The notes beneath the pieces are model-generated. The model saw nothing but the letters and a program-made list of their open reading frames with translations. It was not told where the DNA came from and searched no databases. Of a stretch of DNA of 64,000 nucleotides, positions 44,471 to 56,544 are shown one piece after another (position 1 is the stretch's first letter; the number at the start of each line of letters is the position of its first letter). The stretch spans positions 124,001 to 188,000 of the forward strand of contig QANY01008739.1 of the NCBI GenBank assembly GCA_003255025.1. Reading direction: 5' to 3'. Source of the DNA: Datisca glomerata (taxonomy: Eukaryota; Streptophyta; Magnoliopsida; Cucurbitales; Datiscaceae). Both the position numbers and the translations under genes were made by a program.

Positions 44471-45000
44471 CAGGGGTGTAATCGGTTCGCTTTGATTCGG
44501 TTTAGAGGGTTTTGACAAACTTAACCGCACATGTAATTTTTTACAAAGAGAAGCCGAAGCGAACCAAACAATAATCTAAAATCGAATTGAACCGTATCAT
44601 GAAAAATATAAAAACCAAAACTAAACCAAACCATGAAATTTGTAGAACAAATTTTTAAAAAACTCAATTTCAATCTTAAATTAAACCTTACAGACATATT
44701 AAAAAATTAGTTTTCAATATCAACGAAACCTTAATCCCTAACAGATAAAAAATTTGGGAAGAAATATATACACAATATATTTATAAGCGAGTCATATATT
44801 TTTAGGGAAAATATATATACAATATATTTTTTTTATATTAACCCGTTTGGTTCGGTGCAGTTTTCTTATAAAATGTAAATTGAATCGAATCGCACAATTT
44901 TTACTAAATTGAAATCGAGCTGAACCGTAAAAAATGCGCAAACCGACTGAACCGATGCGGTTTCGTTTGGTCAGCTTCGTCGGTTTGGCTTACACCCCTA
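44471..45000. mobile_element. hAT-type MITE (copy 4) with 8-bp target duplication
   Basis: Ends CAGGGGTGTAA (44,471-44,481) and TTACACCCCTA (44,990-45,000) are complementary apart from the outermost base. The flanking 8-mers are ATCGCTAG (44,463-44,470) and ATCGCAAG (45,001-45,008), seven of eight identical. Both arms carry GGTTCG/GAACC words. It is AT-rich in the middle and inserted into the array-bearing unit. Confidence 0.85.
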
Positions 45001-45589
45001 ATCGCAAGCCCCCTCACACCATCTTTCAATGAATTCAGGAACTTCATGAGACCCTTACACGGACCAGTTCCCCTTAGATTCACATACGAGGCGACTAGAA
45101 CCACAAGGATGGAGGAGCATATGGCCGGGACATTAACCAGGAGGCACTCTCAGAAAGGAACTTGATGGGTCTGGGAGATGATTGTACTCCCACCATACCG
45201 CCAGGAAGAACGATTTAGGACAAGTCAGCGCTCACATTCGAGTAGGGTCCGAAGCTAGAAGCTTCTTACCGTTGAGGAAAAGGTGAAGTTTGGATAGGGA
45301 TGCCACGACCATGAAGCCAGTTAGAGCTTCTAGATACTCTCATCTCACCAGATTTGCCAAGATCAGAATCTCCCCACAATTCCCCAGTTCAAAGCATATG
45401 AAGCAGCCCTCCTCGGAACGGCCAACGCTGAAGCACAAAGGACCTGTGCCCATCAACGCTTGCTAGATAAGAAATTTTTTGGCAAATCTTCTCTCTTGGA
45501 AAAATAAAACACGTGGAAACATTGTTTGCTCGTGATCCTCTCAAGTCTCCAAGGATTGACTCTTCTACCACATACGACGAAGGGATGAA

Positions 45590-46260
45590 AAAAGGTTATG
45601 AGTAGCGATCACCCTAGCTCGAGTGTCGGGATAATAAAAAGTGAGGACTGGCAAGCACTCTAGCTTGACAGTCGGGATAAATAAAAAGTGATGACTAGTG
45701 AGGACCCTAGCTCATCATTCAGGATAAACAAAAGTTATAACTAGTGAGCACTCTAGCTCGACAATCAGGATAAACAAAAAGTGATGACTAGCGAGCACGT
45801 GAGCTCAACATCCAGAATAAACAAAAGTGACGACTGGTGAGCATGCTAGCTCAGCAGTCGGAATAAACAAAAAGTGATTACTATGAGCACTCTAGCTTGG
45901 CAGTCGGGATAAAAAAAGTGATGACTCGAGAGCACCCTAGCTCGACAGTCAGGATAAACAAAAAGTGATGACTGACGAGCACCCAAGCTCAGCAGTCGGG
46001 AAAAACAAAAAGTAATGACTAGCGAGCACCATAGTTTAGTAGTCAGGATAAATCAAAATGGATAACTGACGAGGTCCCCAAGCTTGCCAGATGGGATTCG
46101 ACAAGTGATGAGTGGCGAGATCCCCAAGCACACCAATTGAGATTCACCAAGTTATGACTAGCGAGGTCCCTGAGCTCGCCAGTTGGGATTTGACAAGTGA
46201 TGACTAGTGAGGTCTCCAAACCCACTAGTTAGGATTCGACGAGTGAGACTGGCGAGGTAT
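45590..46260. repeat. ~48-bp tandem array, about 13 units
   Basis: The unit is of the form 'GCGAGCACCCTAGCTCGACAG' cut at 'TCGGGATAAACAAAAAGTG' and 'ATGACTG'. The last four units (46,050-46,260) change to 'GAGGTCCC(C/T)(A/G)AGCTCGCCAG' with 'TTGGGATTCGACAAG', a distinct subfamily. Confidence 0.9.
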
Positions 46261-46690
46261 CTAGCCCGACAGTCGAGATAAGTAAAGGAGATACGTACCG
46301 AGCACCTCAGCTCACAGACGGGATCTAGCCATAGTAGAAAAAGTCTGGCCTAGATATCGAAAAGGAGATGTCAATCGAACACCTCAGCTCACAGACGGGA
46401 TCTAGCCAGAGTAGGAAAAGCCTTGCCTAAATATTTACAAGGTGATGTATGTCGAACACCCCAGCTCACATACAAGATCTAGCTAGAGCAAGCACGTCTG
46501 GCTAAAAATTTTCTTGAGATGTCTACCAATCACTCATCAAGGAACTAGACAAAGCAGGCACTCCCGTCTAGAAATCGACATGAGACGTCTGCCAAGCAAT
46601 CATGCTCGCATGCGGGATCAAGGACATATCCAAGGCAGGAAAGTCTAGCTAAACATTAGGAAAATATGCCTACCATCAATTTGGAAGACC
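46260..46690. repeat. ~78-bp degenerate tandem array
   Basis: Five or six copies share 'AACACCTCAGCTCACAGACG' cut at 'GGATCTAGCCA' and 'AGGAAAAG(T/C)CT(G/T)GCCTA'. Divergence rises to the right. Confidence 0.8.
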
Positions 46691-46699
46691 AGGATTGAT

Positions 46700-48065
46700 C
46701 TAAAGTAAGAACGCCTGGATAAATGATAAAAGGACGGACCTTTGGTCCAAAAACCCGAGGAACTCAAATTGTTCTCTAAATTGCCAAACTAGGAAAAACT
46801 CAACTAGGAAAGAACATACTCGGCTAAATAAACCCCTGGCGTGAGGAAGGTTTATCTGACCAGACCTCCCAGATGGGAGTGCACTCAAGAAGGATTCATA
46901 AAGGTCACGACCGGCCTGAATGATCCCCTATGTATGAAGAAAGGCAACCGACTAGGGTCGGATCAGGCCCACCAAGGAGGGGTCGAGGCCCTCTATAAAT
47001 TCCTACTCGATATCATAATTAATCCTACAGATCGGGTAATAATAGTCTGTAAGGAGACGATGCTCAACACAATAGGCCAAAACCATTACACGACTCATGA
47101 TTAAGGTCTCATCCAAACCTGATTAGAGGTCGACAATCCAAAAATAGAGGAACTACTCAAGGCATGCACGCGATAAGAGAAAGGTTAAAATAGAAATACA
47201 TAAAGAGCCAAAAGTAAAGGATGTTTATTTTCATTAATAAACGAACTACAAGTATAAGAAAAGGTACAAGAGTGATCACAAGAGGTGCGCTTCACCCGCT
47301 CCAAAGGCACGCTGCAACGAGCATCCGGTGGTCTGAAGGGACCAAAGGCGGTAGAGGAAGGAAGTGGTGATGAAAAAAAGTGGGATGCGGTCCAGGGAGC
47401 TGCCTCGTTATAAGCCCGAGAATGAGACTCCCGAATGGACTGCGAATCACCATAGAAGGCCATGTCTTGTAATAGAAGGAACTGTGTGACTTTGAACCGG
47501 CAACTGTCGGAGGCAAAAGAATAAGCTCATCGACGGAAGGAGAATCACCGCGGATGGAACCTTAGCGATCCCAAGAGATGACATCTGAAGGACGACAGAT
47601 GGAAACAAAAACCCACAAAGAGCCAAACGGACCTAAGAAGGAAGCCCCCCAAGACTGAAGGAGGAATAATTGCGGGTTTCATGAAGAAGAGGAAACGAGA
47701 CAAGAATGGAGGTCTCAATTTTGAGGTGGGGATGAAGGAAAAGGGGGGAAATCACCTACTTATAGGCCCAAAGGGAAATTGCCCATTTAATCGGGATACT
47801 TTAATCAGCCATCGAACAACCATAATCAACTTTTTCGCCTAATCAAAGTGAAATTCTCAGAAGGTCAAATGACATCTAATCACAGATAGAAATGAAATTT
47901 TGCGTCTGGGTGAAGCAACACGTCCCGAAGTCAGGTCCCCTTTTTCACCTGCTCATGCGCCATTAGTGTCCTTACTCCCAAGGGAATGACAATATCGAAG
48001 CATGGATGAAGGGGAATAATGTGCACGTAACATAAATAGTTGGGTCCCTTCCATTCAATTAACGG
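46700..48065. other. Unassigned interior of the repeat-flanked unit
   Basis: No recognisable protein. The sequence TTCATTAATAAACGAACTAC near 47,231 and a frame on the - strand (47,185-47,463, 92 codons, Ser/Pro-rich) could be the 3' end of an old - strand transcript, but this is speculation. Confidence 0.3.
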
Positions 48066-48069
48066 CTGA

Positions 48070-48381
48070 CAATGACATGCTTCATGCATTATGAACCTTC
48101 TCTAACACGCTTCTGAGAGCTTTCTTCGACACGCTCCCACCTATTTGAGGACTCAAGTATAAACTCCCTGGTCAATCGACTAACTTAAGCATCAGAGCCT
48201 CCTCGACGAGAAAACCACCCCTGGTTCTCCTCGTCTTGGAGTTCTTTGTTTGTGTTCTTTGCAAACTCAAAGGACATAAGGGACCTCATCTAGGGGAGAG
48301 GTGTATGAAGATCACCGTTATGATCTTCGATCAAAACCATCAGTCGAAGAAGAATATCCCCTCAAAGGGAGATTGTAGGAA
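48070..48381 (+). repeat. LTR-like direct repeat, right copy
   Basis: This is the homologue of 43,285-43,685, about 80-85 per cent identical by eye after allowing for the 62-base indel. It contains 'CTTCTTCGACACGCTCCCAC' and 'TGAAGATCACCGTTATGATC'. The similarity stops near 48,381. Confidence 0.7.
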
Positions 48382-48499
48382 AATTACTGTAACAGTTTCC
48401 GGGCAGAAATATTCACCTTCGATATCCTAAGTCCTCCACCTATTCTTCTTCTTCTATCAATTTCTTTCATTTCTTTGAGTTATGGCAGACGAAACCTAT

Positions 48500-50045
48500 T
48501 TTTTTAGTTAGATTTGAACCCGAGTTTAGGTAGTTCATGGCTTCCCACCAAGATGACTTTCCCTCTGACGTCTTTTGTTCATTAGGAGAGAGTGAGTCAC
48601 CAGGGTTACCGTGTAGGTCCCATATGAAATTACCATCCCTCTGATGTACATAGCGCTAGGCCTTAAATTTCCATTCCCCACCCCCTATTTCAAGAATTCT
48701 TTTGACACTTTCTGTTTGAGGTTATGAACAGGCAATATAACCTAGGTTTAGCTATGGATGAACTCCAATATTTATACATAGTCAAACACCGAGATGAGAG
48801 TTACTACCTTCATAATGCAGTCTCAAGTTCTTCTGAGTTAAGTGATACAGAAGAAGAGGAAGAGCAAGAAGAATTTTTATTTGAGAGGGCTTCTTCAATA
48901 ATCGAGATGTCGAAATGGCTGCGTATCACTATAGTCGATGACATTGAAGGTTCATCCAATGATGGACACATCCAGTTCCTCCCAAGCTCCTCGTGCTCCC
49001 GTTACCCAAGATGAGGGTCCTTCTGTACGCTCAGTAACTCCTTCCCAAACTCCTTATCCACCGGTTGTTCAATGGAAGTCTATTTCGGCCGCTGCTTCCG
49101 GCTCACAAGGGGCGACTAAGGACTTTGTTCCTAGGAGGTTGATGTGGTTCGTTAATGCTCTTACCATTCCTGCATCTCTTAGATTTCTGAATGACACCCA
49201 GTCTTCCCACACCGTTTTGCTAAGGCATTCTGTGTGATGCTGACACGGCTACAACCCGTAGCGTCAGTGTTGCTGAGCTCATCAATTCTTTGAGCCATGA
49301 TTTCATGAGGGTAAGTCCTCTTTCCTTTTAAGTGTAATTTTTTTACCTATTTACTTATGATTTTCCACTTGTTTTCCCTTTTTGCAGGCCATCATTCATC
49401 ATAATTCACTCCAAGAATACCACATCGCTCGTGATCATGCTTTGGTGAACTTTCACAAGGAAGTTACTAAGTGTCAATGTTTTGTTGATGGTATTCATGC
49501 TGATATTGAACATCTGAAGAAGACTAAGGTTCAGCTACGAGAAGCTGTGGAGAAGCAATGCTCAAGAAGAAGTTATTGTGAGGGTGGTGAGCCTGAAGCT
49601 TGTAGAGTCTTTGGAAGTAGCTAAGGAGTCTTTGGTTACAGCTGAGCGGGCTAAGGCTCAGGCAGAAGAGAAAGAGAAGCAAGCAAGGGAGGAGTACCAA
49701 GCCCTATTCGACCAGGTTTAACAGATAATCTATAGAGTAGGGTATAAAGATGGTTCAATGAAGGCCTCTCCTAGAAAGCCTCTCTGCGACGCTCCTTCTG
49801 AGACTTCGGGGTAAGATGAACGCTTCTATGGAAGACGTCGTGACCAACCCTCCCAAAATCGTCATTGAAGCCATTGCAATCCGAATGAAGATGTGGCTGC
49901 CAACCCTGCCAATGACATTGCTGCCGAGACTGCTGTTGTTGAAGACGAGACCATCATCATCTATTAGATCCTTTCCTTTTGTATTTTGTAATTTCATTTT
50001 CTTGTTCTGCATTTTCACTTTTTCTTTGTATCTTTCTTCTTAATC
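48500..50045 (+). pseudogene. Opposite-strand extra ORF remnant of a Tat-type gypsy element
   Basis: Frames at 48,724-49,014, 49,382-49,624 and nearby give an acidic segment ('SSSELSDTEEEEEQEE', 'FLFERASS') and then a coiled-coil-like part rich in Glu, Lys, Gln and Ala ('HIARDHALVNFHKEVTK', 'DIEHLKKTKVQLREAVEK', 'VTAERAKAQAEEKEKQ'). AATGAAA and a T-rich tail near 50,045 look like a 3' end. It is antisense to, and downstream of, the gypsy pol at 51,300-54,950. Tat-lineage elements are known to carry an antisense ORF at this place, often with a transposase_28-like (PF04195) domain and coiled coil; I cannot see that domain clearly. Broken by frameshifts. Confidence 0.45.
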
Positions 50046-50544
50046 AATGAAAACATGTCTTCATTCTTCAAACGCTTTTACTTATGTTGACATTTTCTTT
50101 TGAAGCATTCATGTTTTTGAGACTGCAACTTATTTCCAGGAAACTTCGAGAAAGTTTTAAGAAAATATGTTCTAAGAGACTTGTAGCAATTTCACTTAAG
50201 TAGCATAATCTGTTTTCAAATACACAAAACTTTGAGCTTTTTATTTAGAAAACAACTGCGATTCATTCTCAAGTACTTAAAAACGTTTATTTTCAATTTT
50301 CTCTTAAAGACGATTGTTTCTGCAGTAGAATCTATTTTCAAATACTTGTATTATTAGCAATCTCCAAGTTTTCTTTGAGGATAACTTCATCCATAACAGA
50401 GTACATTTCCAAGCACTTGTGCTTTGCAGGGCTTTGAACCTCACTTTGTTTTAGAGAATGGATGCTTTTGTAGCATTATAAATATCCATTTAACTACTTT
50501 CTGTTGCATGGTCCGTTGTCAAGGACTTTGTATTTTTCAAAGTT
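50046..50544. other. Degenerate repeats, non-coding
   Basis: Words such as 'TTTCAA(A/G)TAC(A/T)' and 'CTTGT(A/G)' recur at about 80-90 bp spacing, perhaps an older array like the one that follows. No frame. Confidence 0.4.
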
Positions 50545-51100
50545 GCTTTGGTTTCCTTTAGAGAACATGGACTCATTGTAGTGCTGCCCACTCTAAAAAA
50601 CTTAGGTTCATTAGAGAACCACGACCCTAGTTTCCTTTAGAGTGCATGTGCCCATTGTAGTGCCACCCACTCTCAAGGACTTAGGTTTATTGAAGAATCA
50701 TAGCCCCAGTTTCCTTTAGAGAGCATTGACTCATTGTAGTGTCGTCCACTCTCAAGAACTTAGGTTCATTGAAGAACCATGACCCTAGTTTCTTTTAGAG
50801 AGAAGGGACCCATTGTAGTGCCGTACACTCTCAAGGATTTAGGTTCATTGAAGAACAATGGTCTTGGTTTCTTTTAGAGAGCCCGCTCATTATAGTGTCA
50901 CCCACTCTTAAGGCTTAGGTCATTGAAGAACCATGACCCCGATTTCTTTTAGAGATCAGAGACTCATTGTAGTGCCGCCCACACTCAAGAACTTAGGTTC
51001 ATTGAAGAACCATGGCCATGATTTCCTTTAGAGATCAAATACTCATTACAGGGTGATCCACTTTCAGGGACTTAGTTTCGTGACCATGGCCTTAATTCCA
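50545..51100. repeat. ~92-bp tandem array, six units
   Basis: The unit holds 'GTTTCCTTTAGAGAGCA', 'ACTCATTGTAGTGCCGCCCA' and 'CTCTCAAG(G/A)ACTTAGGTTC', ending 'TTGAAGAACCATGACCC'. Six copies, 80-90 per cent identical. It lies in the non-coding part of the gypsy element between pol and the extra ORF. Confidence 0.9.
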
Positions 51101-51299
51101 TTGTCACTTGATGGAGAAAAGAGAGGGGGTTGACATCAAGTATTTTATGTGAAAAACCTTTGCTGGAGAAAAACCATAGAAAAATAATCACTATAATAAG
51201 TTTATAATTTAGATAAAATATATTTTCAGATGCGTAGCATTCCAAGGCTTTGCCAGGTCCTTCATCTTCCATTGTCAAATAATAATATCAGTTGCCTCT

Positions 51300-52260
51300 A
51301 ATTACACTAACTTTATGGCCCTTCCAAATTTGGTCCGAGCTTTCCTTCTGTTTGGAATATTTTCTTCAGGACTAGGTCTCCCTTCTAAAATCTTCATCTT
51401 CGAATCTTTTTCTGGAAGTTAGCTCTTCTTTGCTGATTATAATTGACCGTCTGAATTGAAGCCGTTTCCCTCCATTCCTCTAGAAGATCAATGTTTACTT
51501 TCATGAGTTCTTCGTTTTGATGCTCGTTCAGGCTTGATTTCATGGTTGGACTTCAAATTTCAACAGGTATCCCGACTTCCGTTCTGTATCCCAAAGTGAA
51601 TGGGGTTTCCCTCATTGCCTCTCTAGGAGTGGTCCTGTTCTGCTGGCAATTTCTCCACCCATTTTTCTTTAGCTGATTCTACCCATTTTTCATACTTTCA
51701 AGTATGATATGATTTACTCTTTTTTCTTTACCATTTCCTTGTGGGTAGTACGGTGTAGAAAATCTGTTGATAATTCCCAAGTCTTTGCAGAAGGCTTTAA
51801 CTACCTTCCTTGTGAACTGAAGTCTGTTATCAAGTATAAGTACACGTGGGATTCCGTACCTAATATTTTTCCACAAGAATCCCTTCACTTCCTCTTCTCA
51901 AATTCTCCCATATGCTTCATCTTCAATTCACTTTGTGAAATAGTCCGTTGCTACCAACAGAAAATGTTTCTGAGTAGGTGCCATGGGAAGTGGGCCAACG
52001 ATGTTCAGGACCCATTGCGTGAACGGCCACGGGCTTGCCACTGTGTCAAGTTCTTCGGGTGCCAATTTTGCTACGGGAGCAAAGTGTTGACATTTTTCAC
52101 AGTTTCCCAGTACTGCTCGATATCTTGATGTATTTTAAGCCAGTAATATCCTTCATTTAATACTTTGTGGGCCAACGATATTCCCCCGGTTGGTTGCAAT
52201 ATATTTCTTCATGAATTTTAGCCATCACATATTGGGCTTCCTTATTTTTTAAACATTTTA
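51300..52260 (-). pseudogene. Ty3/gypsy integrase remnant
   Basis: On the - strand, from 52,260 downwards: zinc-finger cysteines 'CEKCQ'-like (about 52,090-52,110), then 'WPFTQWVLNIVGPLPM' and 'KHFLLVATDYFTK'-like readings in shifting frames (51,900-52,030). Next comes 'YGIPRVLILDNRLQFTRKVVKAF' (51,780-51,858) with the second catalytic aspartate, and 'NRFSTPYYPQGNGKEKRVN' (51,700-51,775), where the catalytic glutamate region reads NGKEKR. The C-terminal part runs to about 51,400. Frameshifts separate these pieces. Confidence 0.85.
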
Positions 52261-52399
52261 AATACGGACCTGAAAAAGACTTTTTATATAATGCTCTGCT
52301 AATCAAAGAATACATGTTTGTCTTCTGGTAATTCCCCTTTCACCAGGTAACAGATAATGTCATCCTGCCAGCTGGATTCCTCTTGAGTTACAACATTCA

Positions 52400-53110
52400 C
52401 TACATTTGACAACAAAAATGTGATGCTTGGCTTTTCGAGAAATTCTACTGGCACCTTTCTTTTGTAAAAGAGTTGCAGCTATGACACTAAATTTACTAGT
52501 GCATCTGCATGTTCGCTCTCAATTCTAGGGATCTGACGGATCTCATAGGTTTTCAACAAGCTTAACAATTCTTTTGCCCGTTACAATTAGTTTATCATTC
52601 TTTCATCTTTTGCTGTAAATTCTCCCGTAACGTGTTTTACGATTAACATAGAATCACAAAATATCATTACATTTGTTACCTCAAATTCCAATAGTATGCC
52701 GACTCCGACTATTAAATGTCTCATATTCCGCTTCATTATTTGATGCACTAAACCCAAAAGAGATGGAGTGTTCAAGAGTTTCCCCTAATGGAGTCTGGAT
52801 CACTATTCCAGCACTCGCTCCTTTGTTGTTTGAGGCCTAATCAACGAATAACTTCCAGGATCTATTCTAGTCTGATATCTATTGTTGTCTTCCTTTTCGT
52901 CGTGGGTAAATTCCGCTACAAAGTCGACCAATACTTGCCCTTTGATAGCATTATTGGTTCATATTGAATTTCATACTAGACAAGTTCAATTGCCCATTTT
53001 GCCATTCTCTTACGTATTTTACGTGAGTGCAACACACTTCTTATGGGCGAGTCTATTAACACTTTTATGCTATGGGCTTGGAAGTAAGGCCTCGGTTTCC
53101 TTGTGGCCAT
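52400..53110 (-). pseudogene. Ty3/gypsy RNase H remnant
   Basis: The - strand reads 'FGFSASNNEAEYE', then 'VTNVMIFCDSMLIVKHVTGEF' (about 52,600-52,750). N-N-E-A-E-Y and D-S-x-L-I-V are standard marks of the gypsy (RVT_3-like, Tat/Athila) RNase H. An upstream RNase H-like part with 'MATRKPRPYFQAHSIKV' character lies about 53,040-53,110. Frames are broken. Confidence 0.8.
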
Positions 53111-53439
53111 TACAACAGCTAGTACCAACTTCTTCATTATTTTATACCTCACTTAGGCGCCACTAGACTTTTACTCACGAAGTAGATGGGTTTCTGTTTT
53201 CTTTCTTCCTCCTTGACTAGAATGGCACTAACAACCATTTGCGATACTGCAATGTGCAGAAATGATGTTCACTGGGTATCGATTTTGAGAGTAACATGGG
53301 AGTTGACAGATATTCTTTGATTCTTTTGAAAGCATCTTCGCATTCTTCATTTCAATTTTGTGAAACATGGTTGCACTGGTCTGTTGACCTTGAGAGGAAT
53401 CTGTTGAGAGCTGCCAATTTTTCCGTTAAGCTTTATATT

Positions 53440-54160
53440 TTCTTATAGTTTTTCTAGGACTCCATCTCCATGATGACCTTAACCTGATCTAGGTTGACGT
53501 CAATTCCCTGTTGTGTTACTAGATGGCCCAGGAATTTTCCTACTGCTACACCGAATGTGCACTTATCTGGATTCAGTTTCATGAAGCTTTTTCTCAAGAT
53601 CGAAAGGGCCTCATCATGTTCCCTCATATGATCCCCCCATTTATAACTTTTGACCAACATATCATCTACATAAACTTCCATGGTTTTTCCAATTTGCTCG
53701 CAAAAGAGTTTGTTCATGAGTCTCTGGTAAGTTGCTCCTATATTTTTATCCAAAATGCATTCCTTTATAACAAAAATGTTATTCGTTTATAAATGAGGTA
53801 TTTTCCTGATCAAGTTGGAATATTTTTACTTGATTATATCCTGAAAATGCATCCATAAAGCTGATGAGTTCATGTCTCGAAGTTGCATCCACCATCTGAT
53901 TTATCATTGGCAACGGGTAGTCATCTTTTGGGCAGACTTTATTGAGATCAGTGAAGTCAACATAGATCTTCCATTTTTCATTCTTCTTTTTCACCATGAC
54001 TACATTGGCAAGTCACTCTGGGTAGCCCACTTCTCGGATAAAGTTGGCTTTGAAAAGCTTTTCTTCACTTCATCCTTGATAGCAGTATTCTGTTCTAGAG
54101 CGAAGCTTCTCTTCTGATGCTTCACTTGTTTCATAGTGGGATCTGTATTTAGCTTATGAC
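53440..54160 (-). pseudogene. Ty3/gypsy reverse transcriptase remnant
   Basis: The - strand frame 53,997-53,779 reads 'VKKKNEKWKIYVDFTDLNKVCPKDDYPLP' and 'DAFSGYNQVKI'. After a frameshift at about 53,770 the frame 53,753-53,454 reads 'GATYQRLMNKLF' and 'VYVDDMLVKS', then 'NPDKCTFGV' and 'GKFLGHLVTQQGI'. The catalytic Y-V-D-D-M is intact. Apart from the frameshift this is the best-preserved domain of the element. Confidence 0.92.
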
Positions 54161-54399
54161 ATATTATATTTTCAGGAATACCTGGCATCTCCTATGTTGT
54201 AGTTGCAAAGATATCTCTGTTTTTCACATAAAATCTATTAACTTCTCATTTTTTTGCTTTCTCAAGGTGGGCCCCAATGTTGGTTGTCTTTTGTATTCTT
54301 TCTTCGAGGTACACGAGCTCAGTTGCTTCTCCCGCTTTGTACATTGGGTTTAACGGGCCATCTTATCCGTCTTTCTGTAATTGCTATTATCTTGTAGCC

Positions 54400-54920
54400 T
54401 CTGCTTAATCATCCACCTTCCTATGTGTTGCCATTCGCTTGACTGATACTAGTGCTACTACGGCGTAAATGCGAGCATCAACTTGATCTCCTTTTATCGT
54501 CGTTATTTGATATGGAGATGGATACTTTGATACCTGGTAAAAACTGGATGGAACAACTTTTATCTTGTGCAACCACGTTCTTCCTAAGATTGCATTACAA
54601 GGGGATAAAGTGTTCAGGACCATAAATTCTATCAGATAGTTGAACGACTCGGTGTTTACTAGGAGAGTAATGATTCCTTCAGAGTAACTTACGGTCCCGT
54701 TGAAACCTATCAACCGTTGCGACGGATCCTACAACTTTTGTTCTCCCATAGACATTTTCTCAAGGGTTGACCGATATAAAATGTTGACAGCACTCCCATT
54801 GTCGATGAGTACCCTCCTTAGCAAACAGTTTCCAACTTCTATTGTAATGACTAAAGCATCATTGTGACACTCGTCATGTTCTAGATCTATCTCATCGAAT
54901 ATTAACGACAAACGCCCGTT
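54400..54920 (-). pseudogene. Ty3/gypsy protease remnant
   Basis: The - strand frame 54,911-54,729 contains 'RRVLIDNGSAVNILY', a D-N-G-S active site typical of Tat-type gypsy proteases. The frame 54,713-54,405 follows with 'LIEFMVLNTLSPCNAILGRTWLHKIKVVPSS', the standard post-protease segment. One stop or shift separates the two. Confidence 0.88.
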
Positions 54921-55119
54921 ATCATTTGAAGAAATTCATTTTTCCCGATGTCCTTCGAACATGAGCTTATTGCAATGCTTATTCCTCTCCTTCTTGGTGG
55001 TCCCTTCATGTTTAGTTAGTGTGATTATTGTATAAACAATCTTGAGAGGCTGTTTTCCATTATCTTGGACCTCATTCTCCGTTTGCCATTTTTGCTCATC
55101 TTTTTGCACATTTTGTTAG

Positions 55120-56240
55120 AGATACCCATCCTACACTAACTCCTCAATGTAATCCTTGAGCAAAAAGCGATCCCTCGTGTAATGCCCGTTGCTCTTATGA
55201 AAAGAACAATATTTATCTTTGTCCTTATAGCTCGGCTCTCTCGTTAGCGGGGCTGGTATTTTTAACCATGGCTTATTCTAGATTACTTCAAGAATTTGAT
55301 TTACTGGAACAATGAGGGGGTACAGAATGTCCCGAGGATGGATCATGTTAGCATATTTTCCCCGGTTCTCAATTCTGTCTCGTTTGCTTTCTCCCCTTAC
55401 GTTATCTTTTTCTGACTTCTGTGATCTTTTCTTCCTGGACTTGGAGTTCTACTCTCTTTCCTGTTATTCCTCTGTCCTTTGCTATGTTAGCTTCAACAAA
55501 CTCTTCTTCTCTTCTTCCAACGTGATGTAAGTATGTGCCCGTTGGAATGTTTCCGCCATGGATAACGGTTTTAACTTTGATAAATTCTCAAAGAGAGGTG
55601 AATTTGGATCCAACCCTTGTCTGAAAGCCAGTCTTGCCACTAGGTCATCATAACTTTCCATTTTGGGTATCTCGTATTTGAATCTATGAGTATACTCTTA
55701 TACAGATTCTCCTTTTTTGGTGGAGAGGGTAAAGAGGTATTCCATATCCTCCATCACCAAACGATATGTGGAATACTATTCCAAGAAGACCGAAGACATA
55801 ACATTGAATGAGTAGGGAATGAATGATACCATTTCAAAGCACTCTCATTTAAGCTGGTGGGAAACATCCTGCATAGCAGCTCGTCTTCATGTTGGTACAA
55901 CGCCATCACTTGTTTGAACTGCCTAAGATGGTCCACCGGATCAAATTTCTCTTCATAACACTTAAACTTAGGTGCCATGAATTTCTTAGGTACATGGGTA
56001 GCTAGAATCTCCGAACACAACAGTGAATGGGTAAGCGACTCGAGATCATATTTTCTCATACTCCCCAGCTTCCTCATCTCCATCATCTTTTTCTCTAGCA
56101 TTTCTTCTACCGCCATTTTCATTATGATTGGACGTCTCCCATTTTCTCCCTTGTGTGATTTTGAGACTGGATCTCCCCGTCTTCTTGCTGCATGTTTCTA
56201 TTGACCTCAAGGTTTGCCCACCTGGCATCTTGTCCATTTT
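55120..56240 (-). pseudogene. Ty3/gypsy gag remnant
   Basis: The - strand frame 56,122-55,754 reads 'EEKFDPVDHLRQFKQVMAL', 'HEDELLCRMFPTSLNESALKWY', a Retrotrans_gag domain. It is preceded by Lys/Glu/Met-rich sequence (56,237-56,046). Toward 55,130-55,220 another frame gives 'FHKSNGHYTRDRFLLKDYIEELV', the C-terminal gag landmark of this lineage, in which the expected Cys residues are changed. Several frames and stops. Confidence 0.85.
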
Positions 56241-56544
56241 TCTTTGAACGATTCTCCCATTCTTCCTTATTAATTAGTCCGTTGACTAACCTCAACATGT
56301 GTTTGTGCCGATTCTCGTTGTAACACATTAATGTGATCTTGCACCGTCTATCATGTGTTGCGTAACATCACAGTGTTCCGTTGCTCCATCTCCTACATTC
56401 CCGTCAGAATTGCCTATAACATCTCAACTGGTAGAGTGGGTTGATCAAGATGATCGTTCCCGTTCCAATTCTATTTCCCCCATTGATTGCAGCATTCCAT
56501 ATGGTTCTATGTTTTGGAAGGGTCCTCTCGAGCTTTTATTCTCT

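Noticed and set aside
47185..47516. Overlapping - strand frames of 74-92 residues
   Set aside because: Ser/Pro-rich without a recognisable domain, inside a non-coding repeat-flanked unit.
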